NCBI RefSeq assembly: GCF_002847345.1
Contig: NZ_LXFV01000032.1
Location: forward strand, 1-64,000
Length of the DNA stretch: 64,000 nucleotides
Origin: Pectobacterium peruviense
GTDB lineage: Bacteria; Pseudomonadota; Gammaproteobacteria; Enterobacterales; Enterobacteriaceae
Direction of reading: 5' to 3'
In this document: positions 19,428 through 27,553 of the stretch, one piece after another
Numbering within the stretch: the first letter of the stretch is position 1
How the letters are laid out: each line of letters starts with the position of its first letter
Made by a program: the position numbers and the translations under genes
The notes under the pieces: model-generated
Seen by the model: only the letters and a program-made list of their open reading frames with translations
What the model was told of the DNA's origin: nothing
Database searches by the model: none

Positions 19428-20306
19428 TTACTTCATGCTGGCGGCGAGAGTATCGACGTTGTGCTTAAACGCAACTGTATAGGTTGAGGCTGGGCCGGAT
19501 GCGTCGGTTAGGGCTTCTGGATACAGTTCACCGCCGGGCTGTGCACCGCTGGCATTGGCGATTTGCTTCACCAGACGTCCATCGGTCTGGTTTTCAATGA
19601 AGTAGCTTTTCACCTTCTCTTGCTTGATTTGCTTAATCAGCGAGGCCACTTTTTTGCTGCTGGCTTCGGATTCGGTAGAGTAGCCCACTGGCGACAGGAA
19701 CTTCACGCCATAAGCCTGGCTGAAGTAGCCGAACGCGTCATGGCTGGTCAGCACCTTACGTTTTTCCGGTGGAATGTCGGCAAAGGTTTTCTTCGCGTAG
19801 CGATCCAGCTCCTGCAACTGGTTGATGTAGGCTTCACCCTGCTGACGATAGTAATCGGCATTCGCGGGATCCGCTTTTGCCAGCGCGTTGACGATGTTCT
19901 GCGCGTAGACCACACCGTTACTCATGCTGTTCCAGGCATGCGGATCGGTTTCAGTTTTGCCATCTTCCACCATCGAGCGTGTTTCAATGCCATTGGATGC
20001 GGTGATGACGTCGCCACGGTAGCCGGAGGCGGTAACCAAACGATCAAGCCAGCCTTCCAGACCCAGTCCATTAACGAAAACCAGATCGGCATGAGCCAGC
20101 GTTTTACTATCTTTTGGCGACGGTTCAAACTCATGCGGATCGCCATTCGGTTTAACCAAATCGGTCACGGTGACGCGGTCGCCGCCGATGTGGCTGACCA
20201 TATCGCCAAGTACGGAAAAACTGGCAACAACATCAAGATTCTTTGCCATCGCCAGTGGGCTGAGCAGCAGGCTGGATAGAGCTATGGCTAACAGTGAACG
20301 TTTCAT
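19428..20306 (-). CDS. metal ABC transporter substrate-binding protein (probably zinc)
   Basis: 292-residue periplasmic binding protein of the metal (cluster A-I, ZnuA/MntC) type. A signal peptide covers residues 1-21 (MKRSLLAIALSSLLLSPLAMA). Metal ligands are expected in NGDPHEFEPSPKD near 54, DPHAWNSM near 121 and LTSHDAFGYFSQAYG near 187. The histidine-rich loop of ordinary ZnuA is absent, so this is not the standard ZnuA. ATG at 20306 follows GAGGGAAG and starts the signal peptide. Last gene of an operon that begins behind a Zur-type box, which points to zinc. Confidence 0.88.
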   Translation of the reverse strand: MKRSLLAIALSSLLLSPLAMAKNLDVVASFSVLGDMVSHIGGDRVTVTDLVKPNGDPHEFEPSPKDSKTLAHADLVFVNGLGLEGWLDRLVTASGYRGDVITASNGIETRSMVEDGKTETDPHAWNSMSNGVVYAQNIVNALAKADPANADYYRQQGEAYINQLQELDRYAKKTFADIPPEKRKVLTSHDAFGYFSQAYGVKFLSPVGYSTESEASSKKVASLIKQIKQEKVKSYFIENQTDGRLVKQIANASGAQPGGELYPEALTDASGPASTYTVAFKHNVDTLAASMK

Positions 20307-20353
20307 TCTTCCCTCACAAAAATTGTAGATAACGAGAAATGACAAAGAGTGGG

Positions 20354-21208
20354 TCAGCGGCGTTGGCGTAGCAGCCCGCCGTGGTGACCAACACAGACCG
20401 AGAAACAGAAAAACAGTGTCATCGTCAGGATGATGGCGGGGCCAGCAGGCAGCTCGGCATAGTAAGACCACAGCAGCCCGATCAGGCTGGCGACCATTCC
20501 TTGCAGCACGGCAATACCGAGCATGACGGGCAGGCGTTGCGTCCAGAATCGTGCGCTGGCGGCAGGCAGCATCATCATGCCGACCGTCATCAGCGTGCCT
20601 AACAGCTGAAATCCTGCGACCAGATTCAGTACCACCAACGACAGAAACAGACCGTGGATCAGCGCCCGATAGCGGCCTGAACTGATGCGCAGGAAAGTCA
20701 CGTCAAACGATTCAATCACCAGCGCCCGATAGATCACCGCCAGCACCAGCAAGGACGACGATCCGATCAGCGCAATGTCGATCAGTGCGGCGCGATCCAC
20801 CGCGAGAATTGATCCGAACAGCACATGTAGCAGGTCGATACTGGAGCCTCGCAGTGAAACCAGCGTGACGCCAAGCGCCAGCGAACCAAGGTAAAACCCG
20901 GCGAAGCTGGCGTCCTCTTTTAATTCCGTGTGGCGGGTGACGAAGCCGGAAAGCATGGCGACGGACAGCCCGGCAATAAAGCCGCCGATTCCCATTGCCA
21001 GCAGTGACATCCCCGAGATGAGGTAGCCGATTGCCACGCCGGGTAATACCGCATGCGACAGCGCATCACCAATCAGGCTCATGCGCCGTAGCAGCAGGAA
21101 ACAGCCCAGCGGCGCGGCGCTCAGCGTTAGCACCAGACAACCAACCAGCGCGCGGCGCATAAAACCGAACTCGGCAAAAGGAGAAGCAATAAGGTGAAAC
21201 AGCATCAT
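20354..21208 (-). CDS. metal ABC transporter permease (ZnuB/MntB family)
   Basis: 284-residue inner membrane permease with about eight or nine membrane segments, including LLLRRMSLIGDALSHAVLPGVAIGY near residue 38, the conserved signature of ABC-3 family metal permeases. It overlaps the ATPase gene by 4 bases and precedes the binding protein by 47 bases. It would form the membrane channel of the Zur-box-controlled transporter. Confidence 0.88.
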   Translation of the reverse strand: MMLFHLIASPFAEFGFMRRALVGCLVLTLSAAPLGCFLLLRRMSLIGDALSHAVLPGVAIGYLISGMSLLAMGIGGFIAGLSVAMLSGFVTRHTELKEDASFAGFYLGSLALGVTLVSLRGSSIDLLHVLFGSILAVDRAALIDIALIGSSSLLVLAVIYRALVIESFDVTFLRISSGRYRALIHGLFLSLVVLNLVAGFQLLGTLMTVGMMMLPAASARFWTQRLPVMLGIAVLQGMVASLIGLLWSYYAELPAGPAIILTMTLFFCFSVCVGHHGGLLRQRR

Positions 21209-21915
21209 GACGTAACGATCCTGAGCGTTGGCGTATCACTTTCGGCCTTGCGCAGGCTATGTAATATAGGTTGAGCATCTCCCCAGCGATGGCCGTACGG
21301 CGTGAGCTGCAAGACAGCCGGAAAGTGCTGATCGACCAGCTCCATATCGTGTAGCACGGCCAGAATGGTTCTGCCTTCGGCGTGAAGCTGTTCGATAATC
21401 TGCAAGAGTGTCTGCGTGGTTTGGCTATCGATGCCGGTAAAAGGCTCATCCAGCAGAATGATCGGAGCCTGTGTCAGCAATAGTCGCGCGAAGAGCACGC
21501 GTTGTAGCTGTCCACCGGACAAAACGCCAATATGACGGTCGGCAAAATCTCCCATGGAGACGGCGTCGAGTGCGTCAATGGCTTTACGGTGCCAGTTGGC
21601 GTTAATGCTGCGTAACAACCCGCGATGGGGCAGCGACCCCATTAGCACCAGATCGCGTACGTTAATCGGAAACTGCCGATCGAATTCGGAGAGCTGCGGT
21701 AAATAGCCGATAGCATTCTCTTTGCCGCCGTTACCGAGGCTGAACGTGCCGTAAAGCGGTGGCAGCAAACCCGCCAGCGTTTTCAATAGCGTGGATTTCC
21801 CCGTACCGTTCGCACCAATAATCGCCGTCAGCGATCCCTGATGAAAACAGCCGCTGAGCGTCGCGAGTGGCGGTTGACCACGGTAACCAAAGGCCAATTC
21901 CTGTAGGGCAATCAT
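21205..21915 (-). CDS. metal ABC transporter ATP-binding protein
   Basis: 236-residue ABC ATPase with Walker A GANGTGKST near residue 35, signature LSGGQLQRVLFARLLL near 133, Walker B IILLDEPFTGID and the switch histidine in AVLHDMELV. The start is taken as ATG at 21915, where ABC homology begins; GTG codons at 21933 and 21948 are in frame. This ATG overlaps the stop codon of an upstream 34-codon gene as ATGA, a typical coupling arrangement. Second cistron of the proposed Zur-regulated operon. Confidence 0.88.
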   Translation of the reverse strand: MIALQELAFGYRGQPPLATLSGCFHQGSLTAIIGANGTGKSTLLKTLAGLLPPLYGTFSLGNGGKENAIGYLPQLSEFDRQFPINVRDLVLMGSLPHRGLLRSINANWHRKAIDALDAVSMGDFADRHIGVLSGGQLQRVLFARLLLTQAPIILLDEPFTGIDSQTTQTLLQIIEQLHAEGRTILAVLHDMELVDQHFPAVLQLTPYGHRWGDAQPILHSLRKAESDTPTLRIVTS

Positions 21916-22016
21916 GGCAACATCACCGCCCACCCGACCATCAGCCACAACAGAGCCAACAGCAGGGAAACCAGTAACACGCGCTTCAGCGCGGAGAGAG
22001 AGTAAAAACTTGTCAT
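21912..22016 (-). CDS. 34-residue membrane peptide, first cistron of the Zur-box operon
   Basis: A short frame from ATG at 22016 encodes 34 residues: a polar start (MTSFYSLSALKR), then one hydrophobic segment of about 20 residues rich in Leu, Val, Trp and Ala, ending VMLP. Its stop overlaps the start of the ABC ATPase as ATGA. It lies directly after the Zur-type box with no other gene between, so transcripts from that promoter would carry it first. The ribosome site is weak (GATGATA). It may be a small accessory subunit of the transporter or a translated leader. No named family is recognised. Confidence 0.55.
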   Translation of the reverse strand: MTSFYSLSALKRVLLVSLLLALLWLMVGWAVMLP

Positions 22017-22037
22017 TATCATCGGTAAAAGATTAAT

Positions 22038-22052
22038 TGTTATATTATAACA
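22038..22052. promoter_or_regulatory. Zur box (zinc uptake repressor site)
   Basis: TGTTATATTATAACA is a perfect 15-base palindrome (central T) and matches the core of the enterobacterial Zur box, TGTTATAWTATAACA. It lies 22 bases before the micropeptide start and upstream of the metal transporter operon, so zinc sufficiency should switch the operon off. Confidence 0.82.
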
Positions 22053-22495
22053 TATCACTTTTTGGCGATGACGATAGGGGCAATAGGTAAAAAAGTATGT
22101 AAGTCGATTGGGGAGATTTGGTGTGATTACTGTGATTGCTGACAGGTATGGGGGATATTTCGTGCGCTTCGAGCATTGTTCTCTTCATGCTACGTCGTAG
22201 CACGCGCCCGACATAGGGGGCTAAGCCAGCCCCCTATGAACCCCGGCTTTTGGCGGAAATTATGCCGCTGAAGCGGTTCCTTCGGTGCCCATGCCCGCTT
22301 TTCGAGCCACCAGTGACGCGTTCCCGACGCGGCACTGGCTTTCGCGGCATCCATGCCGCTCACTCGGCGTTCATGTTCACCTCAGCATAATTTTTTACGC
22401 CGTGAAGAGAAGACCCGTGAGCAATATGAGTTGGCTCCGTTTTATCTTCAGTGTGGCGCACGAAACCGTGCATAACCGGCAATTCCATGAACTCA
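22053..22495. other. gene-free gap with GC-rich hairpins
   Basis: 443 bases with no convincing gene between the Zur box and the end of the Tat phosphoesterase gene. It contains a perfect 10-base-pair hairpin ATAGGGGGCT/AGCCCCCTAT with loop AAGCC (22213-22237) and a second hairpin CCAGTG-A-CGCGT/ACGCG-G-CACTGG (22310-22338), plus several CCGC-rich short repeats. It looks like an interspersed structured element; no second copy is seen in this window. Confidence 0.5.
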
Positions 22496-24319
22496 TCACA
22501 ACGTGACGAAATTCCCCTGCATATCAACAACAAAGCGGGTAGCGGGCTCATCGTTGATATAGCCCGCGAGGATTTTCAGCATCAGGCCGAAGCGGTGTTG
22601 CAGGCTGTCCGGCGGTAGCGTGGTCGTTGGCGTGTAGGCTGCCAGCAGTGCGCGATACTGTTTTACCCGCGCTGCCGGAATATCCTGCCAGGCGAGATCG
22701 CTGCCGTTGCGTAGGCAGTACCAGTCGGTCACCAGCGTGAGCAGAGAAATATCCTGTAACCCATCAGTACCTGCTACCGCGCTCGGTTTACGCTCGGCGG
22801 CATCGGGTAGCGCTTTGGCGCTGAGCGGCTCTTTTTGCTGTGCGATCCACAGCAGATCGGCGCAGTTCAGCGTATTGATCAGGGGCGATAAATCTTCCGG
22901 CCAGTCTTTCACCAGAAAACGCTGACGCACCAGCAGCGCCAGATGATGATGCAGGAAGTCGTAGTAATCGCGGCTTTTCAGAATGTCGCCCAGGGGTTCG
23001 CCAGTGCGATCCAGCTCTTTCTGATAAAACGGGAACAGGTGGTTGAACTGCGGCACGTTGCGCAGTACCAGCGTATCAATATCGACTCGATCGCTATGCA
23101 GCGTCGCCAACTTCATGGCAGGGGGATAAGCAGCCAGTGACGGCACTGCCACATTCACCAGCGTCCCTTGTGAACCGCGATACACGCCGGTGTCGTTGAC
23201 GTGCAGGTGACCGCTGAAGTGCAGACGGATACCTGCGGCTAGCGCCTGTTCGGCAACCTCTGGGCGTGGCGTACGCTTGATGAAACTGTTGCTGCCGAAC
23301 AGCTGTTTTTCATCTTCTACCGTGCCGTCGAGGAAATCGACCAGCGGATAGTGCGAGAACACCAGCAGCTTCTTATTCTGCGCTTTCGCCCGCTGTACCA
23401 CCGATTTCACCCACGGCAGCATGAACGGCTTCTCGGTCAGCAATGCGTTCCAACCGGTGTTACTGCTGGTGGAGTACCCTTCAATACCTTCACGTTTCTC
23501 CGGGCCGTCTTTGACCTGATACACATTAGCGTCGATGGAAAGCAGCCACAGTCCCGCTTCCGGCTCCACCAGATAGGAGGCATCCACGATACTCCACTGC
23601 TTACTGCCGTCCGGTGAGCGGGCTAGATACTGACGTTTACCGAGTTCGTCGCTGTCGCCAAACGGCGTTTCCCAGTGAAGGAAGTCATCGCGCTTAAAGA
23701 AACCAAACGGCTTCATGAGCGGCAGGCCGCGTTCATAGCCGAGTGCCTGCATCTTGGCCGTGATAATCAGCGCCTGCGCGTCGCCAAGCTTAACGCCGGG
23801 TTTGCTGCTCAGCATGGTGCTGGTGCCATCGGCATTGAGCATCCTCTGCCAGGAATCATCCCCTTGTGGACGATTGACGTCGTGGTTGCCCGGCGTGGCG
23901 AAGAAGCGCATACCGTGACGTTGCTCATACCGCGTCAGGATGGCAGCAATGCCTTCAACGGTAGGCTGTTGGCCGTCATCAGAATAATCGCCGGACAGCA
24001 CGACGTATTTCACCTGCTGTTTTGCCAGTTCGTCCAGCGCGGCCAGCAGCGCAAAGTAAGGCTCGTTGAAGATGCGGGTCGAATTCACCGAATCTTTCAG
24101 GGTGCGAATGGTCAGCTTCTTTCCGGTCTGCGTATCGGGCAGGCCGTCAAAATCATAGTTGCCGTAGATATTGTGGACGTGAACATCCGAAATAATCGCA
24201 ATGCGCAGTGGTCCCGCGGGTGTTGCTGCGTCGGCGTTAGCGTGAAAAAAGCCGCCAGCTAGCGTAATGGCGCTGCCTGCACCGAGCTTGACGAAGGTTC
24301 TGCGAGTGAGTGATGTCAT
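22496..24319 (-). CDS. Tat-exported metallophosphoesterase
   Basis: 607-residue calcineurin-like metallophosphoesterase. The N terminus has a Tat signal, SLTRRTFVKLGAGSAITLAGG, so it is exported folded to the periplasm. Metal-binding motifs in order are IISDVHVH, VLSGDYSDDG, TPGNHDVN, VFSHYPLVDF and HFSGHLHVND. ATG at 24319 is chosen because GGAG lies 6 bases before it. It is the last gene of the minus-strand run SBP, kinase-like, kinase, phosphoesterase, 25 bases after the kinase. Substrate unknown; a phosphorylated sugar or nucleotide at the cell surface is a guess from context. Confidence 0.85.
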   Translation of the reverse strand: MTSLTRRTFVKLGAGSAITLAGGFFHANADAATPAGPLRIAIISDVHVHNIYGNYDFDGLPDTQTGKKLTIRTLKDSVNSTRIFNEPYFALLAALDELAKQQVKYVVLSGDYSDDGQQPTVEGIAAILTRYEQRHGMRFFATPGNHDVNRPQGDDSWQRMLNADGTSTMLSSKPGVKLGDAQALIITAKMQALGYERGLPLMKPFGFFKRDDFLHWETPFGDSDELGKRQYLARSPDGSKQWSIVDASYLVEPEAGLWLLSIDANVYQVKDGPEKREGIEGYSTSSNTGWNALLTEKPFMLPWVKSVVQRAKAQNKKLLVFSHYPLVDFLDGTVEDEKQLFGSNSFIKRTPRPEVAEQALAAGIRLHFSGHLHVNDTGVYRGSQGTLVNVAVPSLAAYPPAMKLATLHSDRVDIDTLVLRNVPQFNHLFPFYQKELDRTGEPLGDILKSRDYYDFLHHHLALLVRQRFLVKDWPEDLSPLINTLNCADLLWIAQQKEPLSAKALPDAAERKPSAVAGTDGLQDISLLTLVTDWYCLRNGSDLAWQDIPAARVKQYRALLAAYTPTTTLPPDSLQHRFGLMLKILAGYINDEPATRFVVDMQGNFVTL

Positions 24320-24344
24320 TGATGTCTCCGGCATTATTTATTTT

Positions 24345-25259
24345 TTATAACGGATGGCTGTATAACGCATAATCATGACAGGCAATCAATCGCGCGCCGT
24401 CGAGCGCATCGCCCATTGGGGCGGCGAGTTGGGATTGCCACTCGTCCGGCAGCCACGGCCGAATATGCAGGCCGATGCTGCCCATGAGCGATAAGCGAGG
24501 TGTCTCGTGGCGTGCCACAGCGGCCAACAGAAGACAAATTTCACTGGCCGTCTGCGCCAGCAGCCCGTGGGAAACATCATCATTCTGCTGAGCACAATCA
24601 AAGACGCGACGGGCGAACTGCGCGTAGTCGCCTGGTTTCGCCTTTTGGCTAAACGTCTGTAGTGCGTCAAGCGTGTTCGCGGCCTGCGCGTGTGCTGCGC
24701 TGGCGGAAAAGAAATCGTCAATGCTCTTGCTGAGCGCAGACGGCACGCGCCAGCCTTGCAGCACATCGTAGGTATGTTGCAGCGCCGCCAGTCCGAGGCG
24801 TGCGCCACTGCCCTGATCGGAAATCGGGAACTCATGGCCTCCGTAGGCAGTAATCGTCTGGTTCTGCCACGCCAGCCCACAGGAGCCCGTTCCGGCAATG
24901 ACCACACCTGCGTCTTTCCCCTGATTGACGGCCAGACAGGCACCGAGCGCATCGGTATTGAGCACCTGAGTGGCATAAGGGTGAGGCAACGCCAGAAAAG
25001 TATCGTAGGCGGTGCGATGTTCCGCGCTGGCGAGTGCCAACCCGACTTTCAGCCGGGATATGTCATCTGGTGATAGCCCGCTGTGCTTCAACGCCTGTGC
25101 GATGGCATCGTCCACCGATTGGCGTACGCGCTCCACGCCGAGTAGCAGATTGGCGCGACCGCCGTGTCCTTGTCCGAGCGGTGTACCATCAGCTTGATAA
25201 ATACGCGCCCGACAGCCTGTGCCGCCGCCATCCACACCCGCATAGAGCCATGTCGTCAT
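24345..25259 (-). CDS. BadF/BadG-type sugar kinase (N-acetylglucosamine kinase-like)
   Basis: 304-residue ASKHA-fold kinase of the BadF/BadG/BcrA/BcrD family, close to N-acetylglucosamine kinases. The phosphate-1 motif is LYAGVDGGGTGCRARIY near residue 5. The next motifs are VVIAGTGSCGLAW near 119 and GGHEFPISDQGSGARLG near 139, typical of GlcNAc kinases. The C-terminal SLMGSIGLH is the adenosine motif region. It overlaps the preceding half-kinase gene by 4 bases (ATGA), so the two are translated together. It probably phosphorylates a sugar released from the oligosaccharide imported by this locus. Confidence 0.85.
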   Translation of the reverse strand: MTTWLYAGVDGGGTGCRARIYQADGTPLGQGHGGRANLLLGVERVRQSVDDAIAQALKHSGLSPDDISRLKVGLALASAEHRTAYDTFLALPHPYATQVLNTDALGACLAVNQGKDAGVVIAGTGSCGLAWQNQTITAYGGHEFPISDQGSGARLGLAALQHTYDVLQGWRVPSALSKSIDDFFSASAAHAQAANTLDALQTFSQKAKPGDYAQFARRVFDCAQQNDDVSHGLLAQTASEICLLLAAVARHETPRLSLMGSIGLHIRPWLPDEWQSQLAAPMGDALDGARLIACHDYALYSHPL

Positions 25260-25807
25260 GATGCGCTCGCTCCTGAATCCAGATAGGGAAGGCAGGCAAC
25301 CGCTAGATCGCCGCTGAGACTAACGGTGTCAGTCTGTGAGTCCGGCAGACTGCTCAACAGCAGGCTTAACTCGCTGGCGCAGCGTGTCAGCAACTGCACC
25401 GCCAGCGCGTCTTGCTGGTGCGTGAGCACAGCATGCCCAAGCGTGGCGTAATCGGTCGCCTGAGCCTGCTTTGACCAGTCGATCACGCGATCGACATGCT
25501 TATTGAAGTGTTGAAACAGCGCGTCGCTGAGTGGCGTAAGCGGAGTGATGCCTTCAACCGCCTGAAGCATCTCCTGCACCGCCCACAGCCCTAGCCGCGA
25601 GAGGCTGGCCGGGTTGCCGATGGGGAAACAGTCACTGCCGCGACAGGTCAGGAGGCCGTCATGCCAGTGCAGCAGCCGGGTAAAACCGCCCGTCACCAGC
25701 AGATAGCGGCTTTGTCGCGGCCAGCGCTGTTCGCACCATGCGCTTTCCCGCGTGCGATCAAAGGGGCGATCGCCATCAATGTCGATCTCCCTTAGTTGCC
25801 ATTTCAC
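25256..25807 (-). CDS. half-length kinase-like protein, paralogue of the next gene
   Basis: 183-residue protein that resembles only the C-terminal half of the BadF/BadG kinase at 24345: CFPIGNPASLSRLGLWAVQEMLQAVEG aligns with EFPISDQGSGARLGLAALQHTYDVLQG, and the following helices and LTRCASELSLLLSSL continue the match. The N-terminal phosphate-binding lobe is missing and GSG is replaced by ASL, so it should not be catalytic. It is intact as a frame and overlaps both neighbours by 4 bases (SBP before, kinase after), which suggests a maintained function such as a regulatory or partner subunit. Confidence 0.65.
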   Translation of the reverse strand: MKWQLREIDIDGDRPFDRTRESAWCEQRWPRQSRYLLVTGGFTRLLHWHDGLLTCRGSDCFPIGNPASLSRLGLWAVQEMLQAVEGITPLTPLSDALFQHFNKHVDRVIDWSKQAQATDYATLGHAVLTHQQDALAVQLLTRCASELSLLLSSLPDSQTDTVSLSGDLAVACLPYLDSGASAS

Positions 25808-27111
25808 GGTGCGCTTTTCCGCTGTTGTTGATTGGTCGCAATCGTTTCATTGAGGCGCTTCACATCGTTTGACGTCAGGCGCAGATACTCATCAAATGAC
25901 ACCTGATCGTTCAGATATTGGGTAAAGCGTGTCAGGATGATGGGATACAACTCGTTCGCACCCAGACTTTCCATGCGTTCCCAGTCAAAGACGTAAGATG
26001 GGATCTTTTTGATCTCGTCGCGCGCGGTGTTCAGGCCGTCGATCACGTGCTTATCTTTGGTCTGGTAGTGCAGATCGGCAATATCCGCACCGACGATGAT
26101 GTTGAAGTGCTCGGCGATCTCACGTTGCAGCGGTTCGCTGCCCAACCACTCCATGAACTCGGCGACTTCCTGCGGGTGTTTGGTGGTGGTGAATGGCATG
26201 ATGAAGGTCGCACCGCCCATCGAAATACACTTCTCTTTGCAAGGCGCTGGCAGCACTTTCCAGTCAAAACCGTCGCCAATTTGCTTACTGAACTGGTTCA
26301 ACAGCCAGTTGCCGGAGAAATAGGTCACGATGTTACCGTTCACGAAATCGTCCGCCATGCTCTTGTACTGACCGCCGCCTGCCGCGCCCCACATTTCGCG
26401 TGGGAACACGCCTTCATCCGACCAGCGTTTCAGATCTTTAATCCACTGCTGTGCCGCCGCATCTGGGAAGTTGATCAGCCCGTCTTTATCGTAGCGTGCG
26501 CCGTAAGAATAGGCCGGGCCGGAGAAGCGGAAGCCGCTACGGTCGATGGTGAAGGGAATATGTACGCCGGTTTTTTCTGCGACCAGCTTCGAGGCTTTCA
26601 TCAAATCATCAATTGTGTAGCCCGGCTGTGGTAGCGGAACGCCTGCCTGTTCAAACAGCGTCACGTTAATAAACGGCAGGTCGGCGGTCCAGGACGCGAC
26701 AAAGCCCGGCAGCGCATCGGCTTTATGCACGCCTTTCACGCGCATAACCTTTTCGATACCCGTGCTGTAGCGTTTCTCAAAGGTGGCAGGGTCTTTCAGG
26801 TAGGGGCGCAAATCCAGCGTATAGCCGAGTAGACCCATCTGCGTCGTTTTAGCAATATCGGGGCCTAAGCCTGCCGCCAACTGCATCGGCAACTGTGTTT
26901 GCAGCGCGTTATAGCCAGTGCTGACGAAATTCACATCGATGCGGTCATTACTTTGGGAGAAGGATTTAACTTTCTGCTCCATGAAATGCACTAATTCGGG
27001 ATCGTCATCACTATATAAAAATGTTATTTGCGTTTTGGCGGCTAACGCGCTGTTGCTGAATAACCCCAGCGCAAGGGCGGAAAAAAATAACGCGGTATTG
27101 GGACGTATCAT
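25804..27111 (-). CDS. sugar ABC transporter substrate-binding protein
   Basis: 435-residue periplasmic binding protein of the carbohydrate uptake (CUT1, MalE/UgpB) type. Signal peptide MIRPNTALFFSALALGLFSNSALAA. Family motif ITFLYSDDDPELVHFMEQ follows, then FFSGNWLLNQF near 275 and the conserved C-terminal half. ATG at 27111 is chosen: TGGAG lies 6 bases before it. Divergent from the toroid protein/GH105/ATPase/permease operon that supplies the rest of the transporter. Expected to bind an oligosaccharide, possibly pectin-derived because of GH105. Confidence 0.88.
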   Translation of the reverse strand: MIRPNTALFFSALALGLFSNSALAAKTQITFLYSDDDPELVHFMEQKVKSFSQSNDRIDVNFVSTGYNALQTQLPMQLAAGLGPDIAKTTQMGLLGYTLDLRPYLKDPATFEKRYSTGIEKVMRVKGVHKADALPGFVASWTADLPFINVTLFEQAGVPLPQPGYTIDDLMKASKLVAEKTGVHIPFTIDRSGFRFSGPAYSYGARYDKDGLINFPDAAAQQWIKDLKRWSDEGVFPREMWGAAGGGQYKSMADDFVNGNIVTYFSGNWLLNQFSKQIGDGFDWKVLPAPCKEKCISMGGATFIMPFTTTKHPQEVAEFMEWLGSEPLQREIAEHFNIIVGADIADLHYQTKDKHVIDGLNTARDEIKKIPSYVFDWERMESLGANELYPIILTRFTQYLNDQVSFDEYLRLTSNDVKRLNETIATNQQQRKSAP

Positions 27112-27207
27112 AAACATCTCCACATCATAGGTTTGATTAATGGCTGAAATACCCTGGCGTTGGCAGCGGGTTATTTTTATTCCTGTGATTTATTCTCTGT
27201 CCTAATT

Positions 27208-27223
27208 AATGCAAATTTGCATT
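27208..27223. promoter_or_regulatory. 16-bp palindromic operator, copy 1
   Basis: AATGCAAATTTGCATT, a perfect palindrome, 97 bases before the binding-protein start. An identical copy is at 27404-27419. Likely site of the LacI-type regulator encoded at 34301 at the end of the divergent operon; that link is inference. Confidence 0.65.
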
Positions 27224-27322
27224 CACCTGTCATTTTCATCATGCAATCATGGACAGAAGCCCGACTGATTTATGTGAGGCAGATTAAAGATATTTTAAAT
27301 GTTGGTTTAAATAAAGTATTTT

Positions 27323-27338
27323 TGTGATATTAATCACA
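27323..27338. promoter_or_regulatory. CRP site between the divergent oligosaccharide operons
   Basis: TGTGATATTAATCACA matches the CRP consensus TGTGA-N6-TCACA exactly. It lies between the two identical 16-bp palindromes, placed to serve both divergent promoters, and predicts catabolite control. Confidence 0.75.
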
Positions 27339-27403
27339 TATATAAATATGAGAATCTTATTTATTAATGCGAAATGTCAATAAATGAATGCAAAAGACAA
27401 TTT

Positions 27404-27419
27404 AATGCAAATTTGCATT
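27404..27419. promoter_or_regulatory. 16-bp palindromic operator, copy 2
   Basis: AATGCAAATTTGCATT, identical to the copy at 27208-27223 and 134 bases before the start of the plus-strand operon. The whole gap 27112-27553 holds no gene; a third half-like site GAATGCAAAA lies near 27386. Confidence 0.65.
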
Positions 27420-27553
27420 GTGGTTGCGAGTTGATGGTGCAGGGAATCACCTGTCGCCCTAAATATTGGCAGTGTATGCACAGAGAGAGTGCCAATAAGT
27501 TCAGCCATATTTTTTCGTTATTTTATTCGTCAAAACCGTAAACAGGATTCCGC

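Noticed and set aside
19563-20279. Frame of 238 codons antisense to the metal-binding protein gene
   Set aside because: It mirrors a certain gene and has no recognisable domain or ribosome site.
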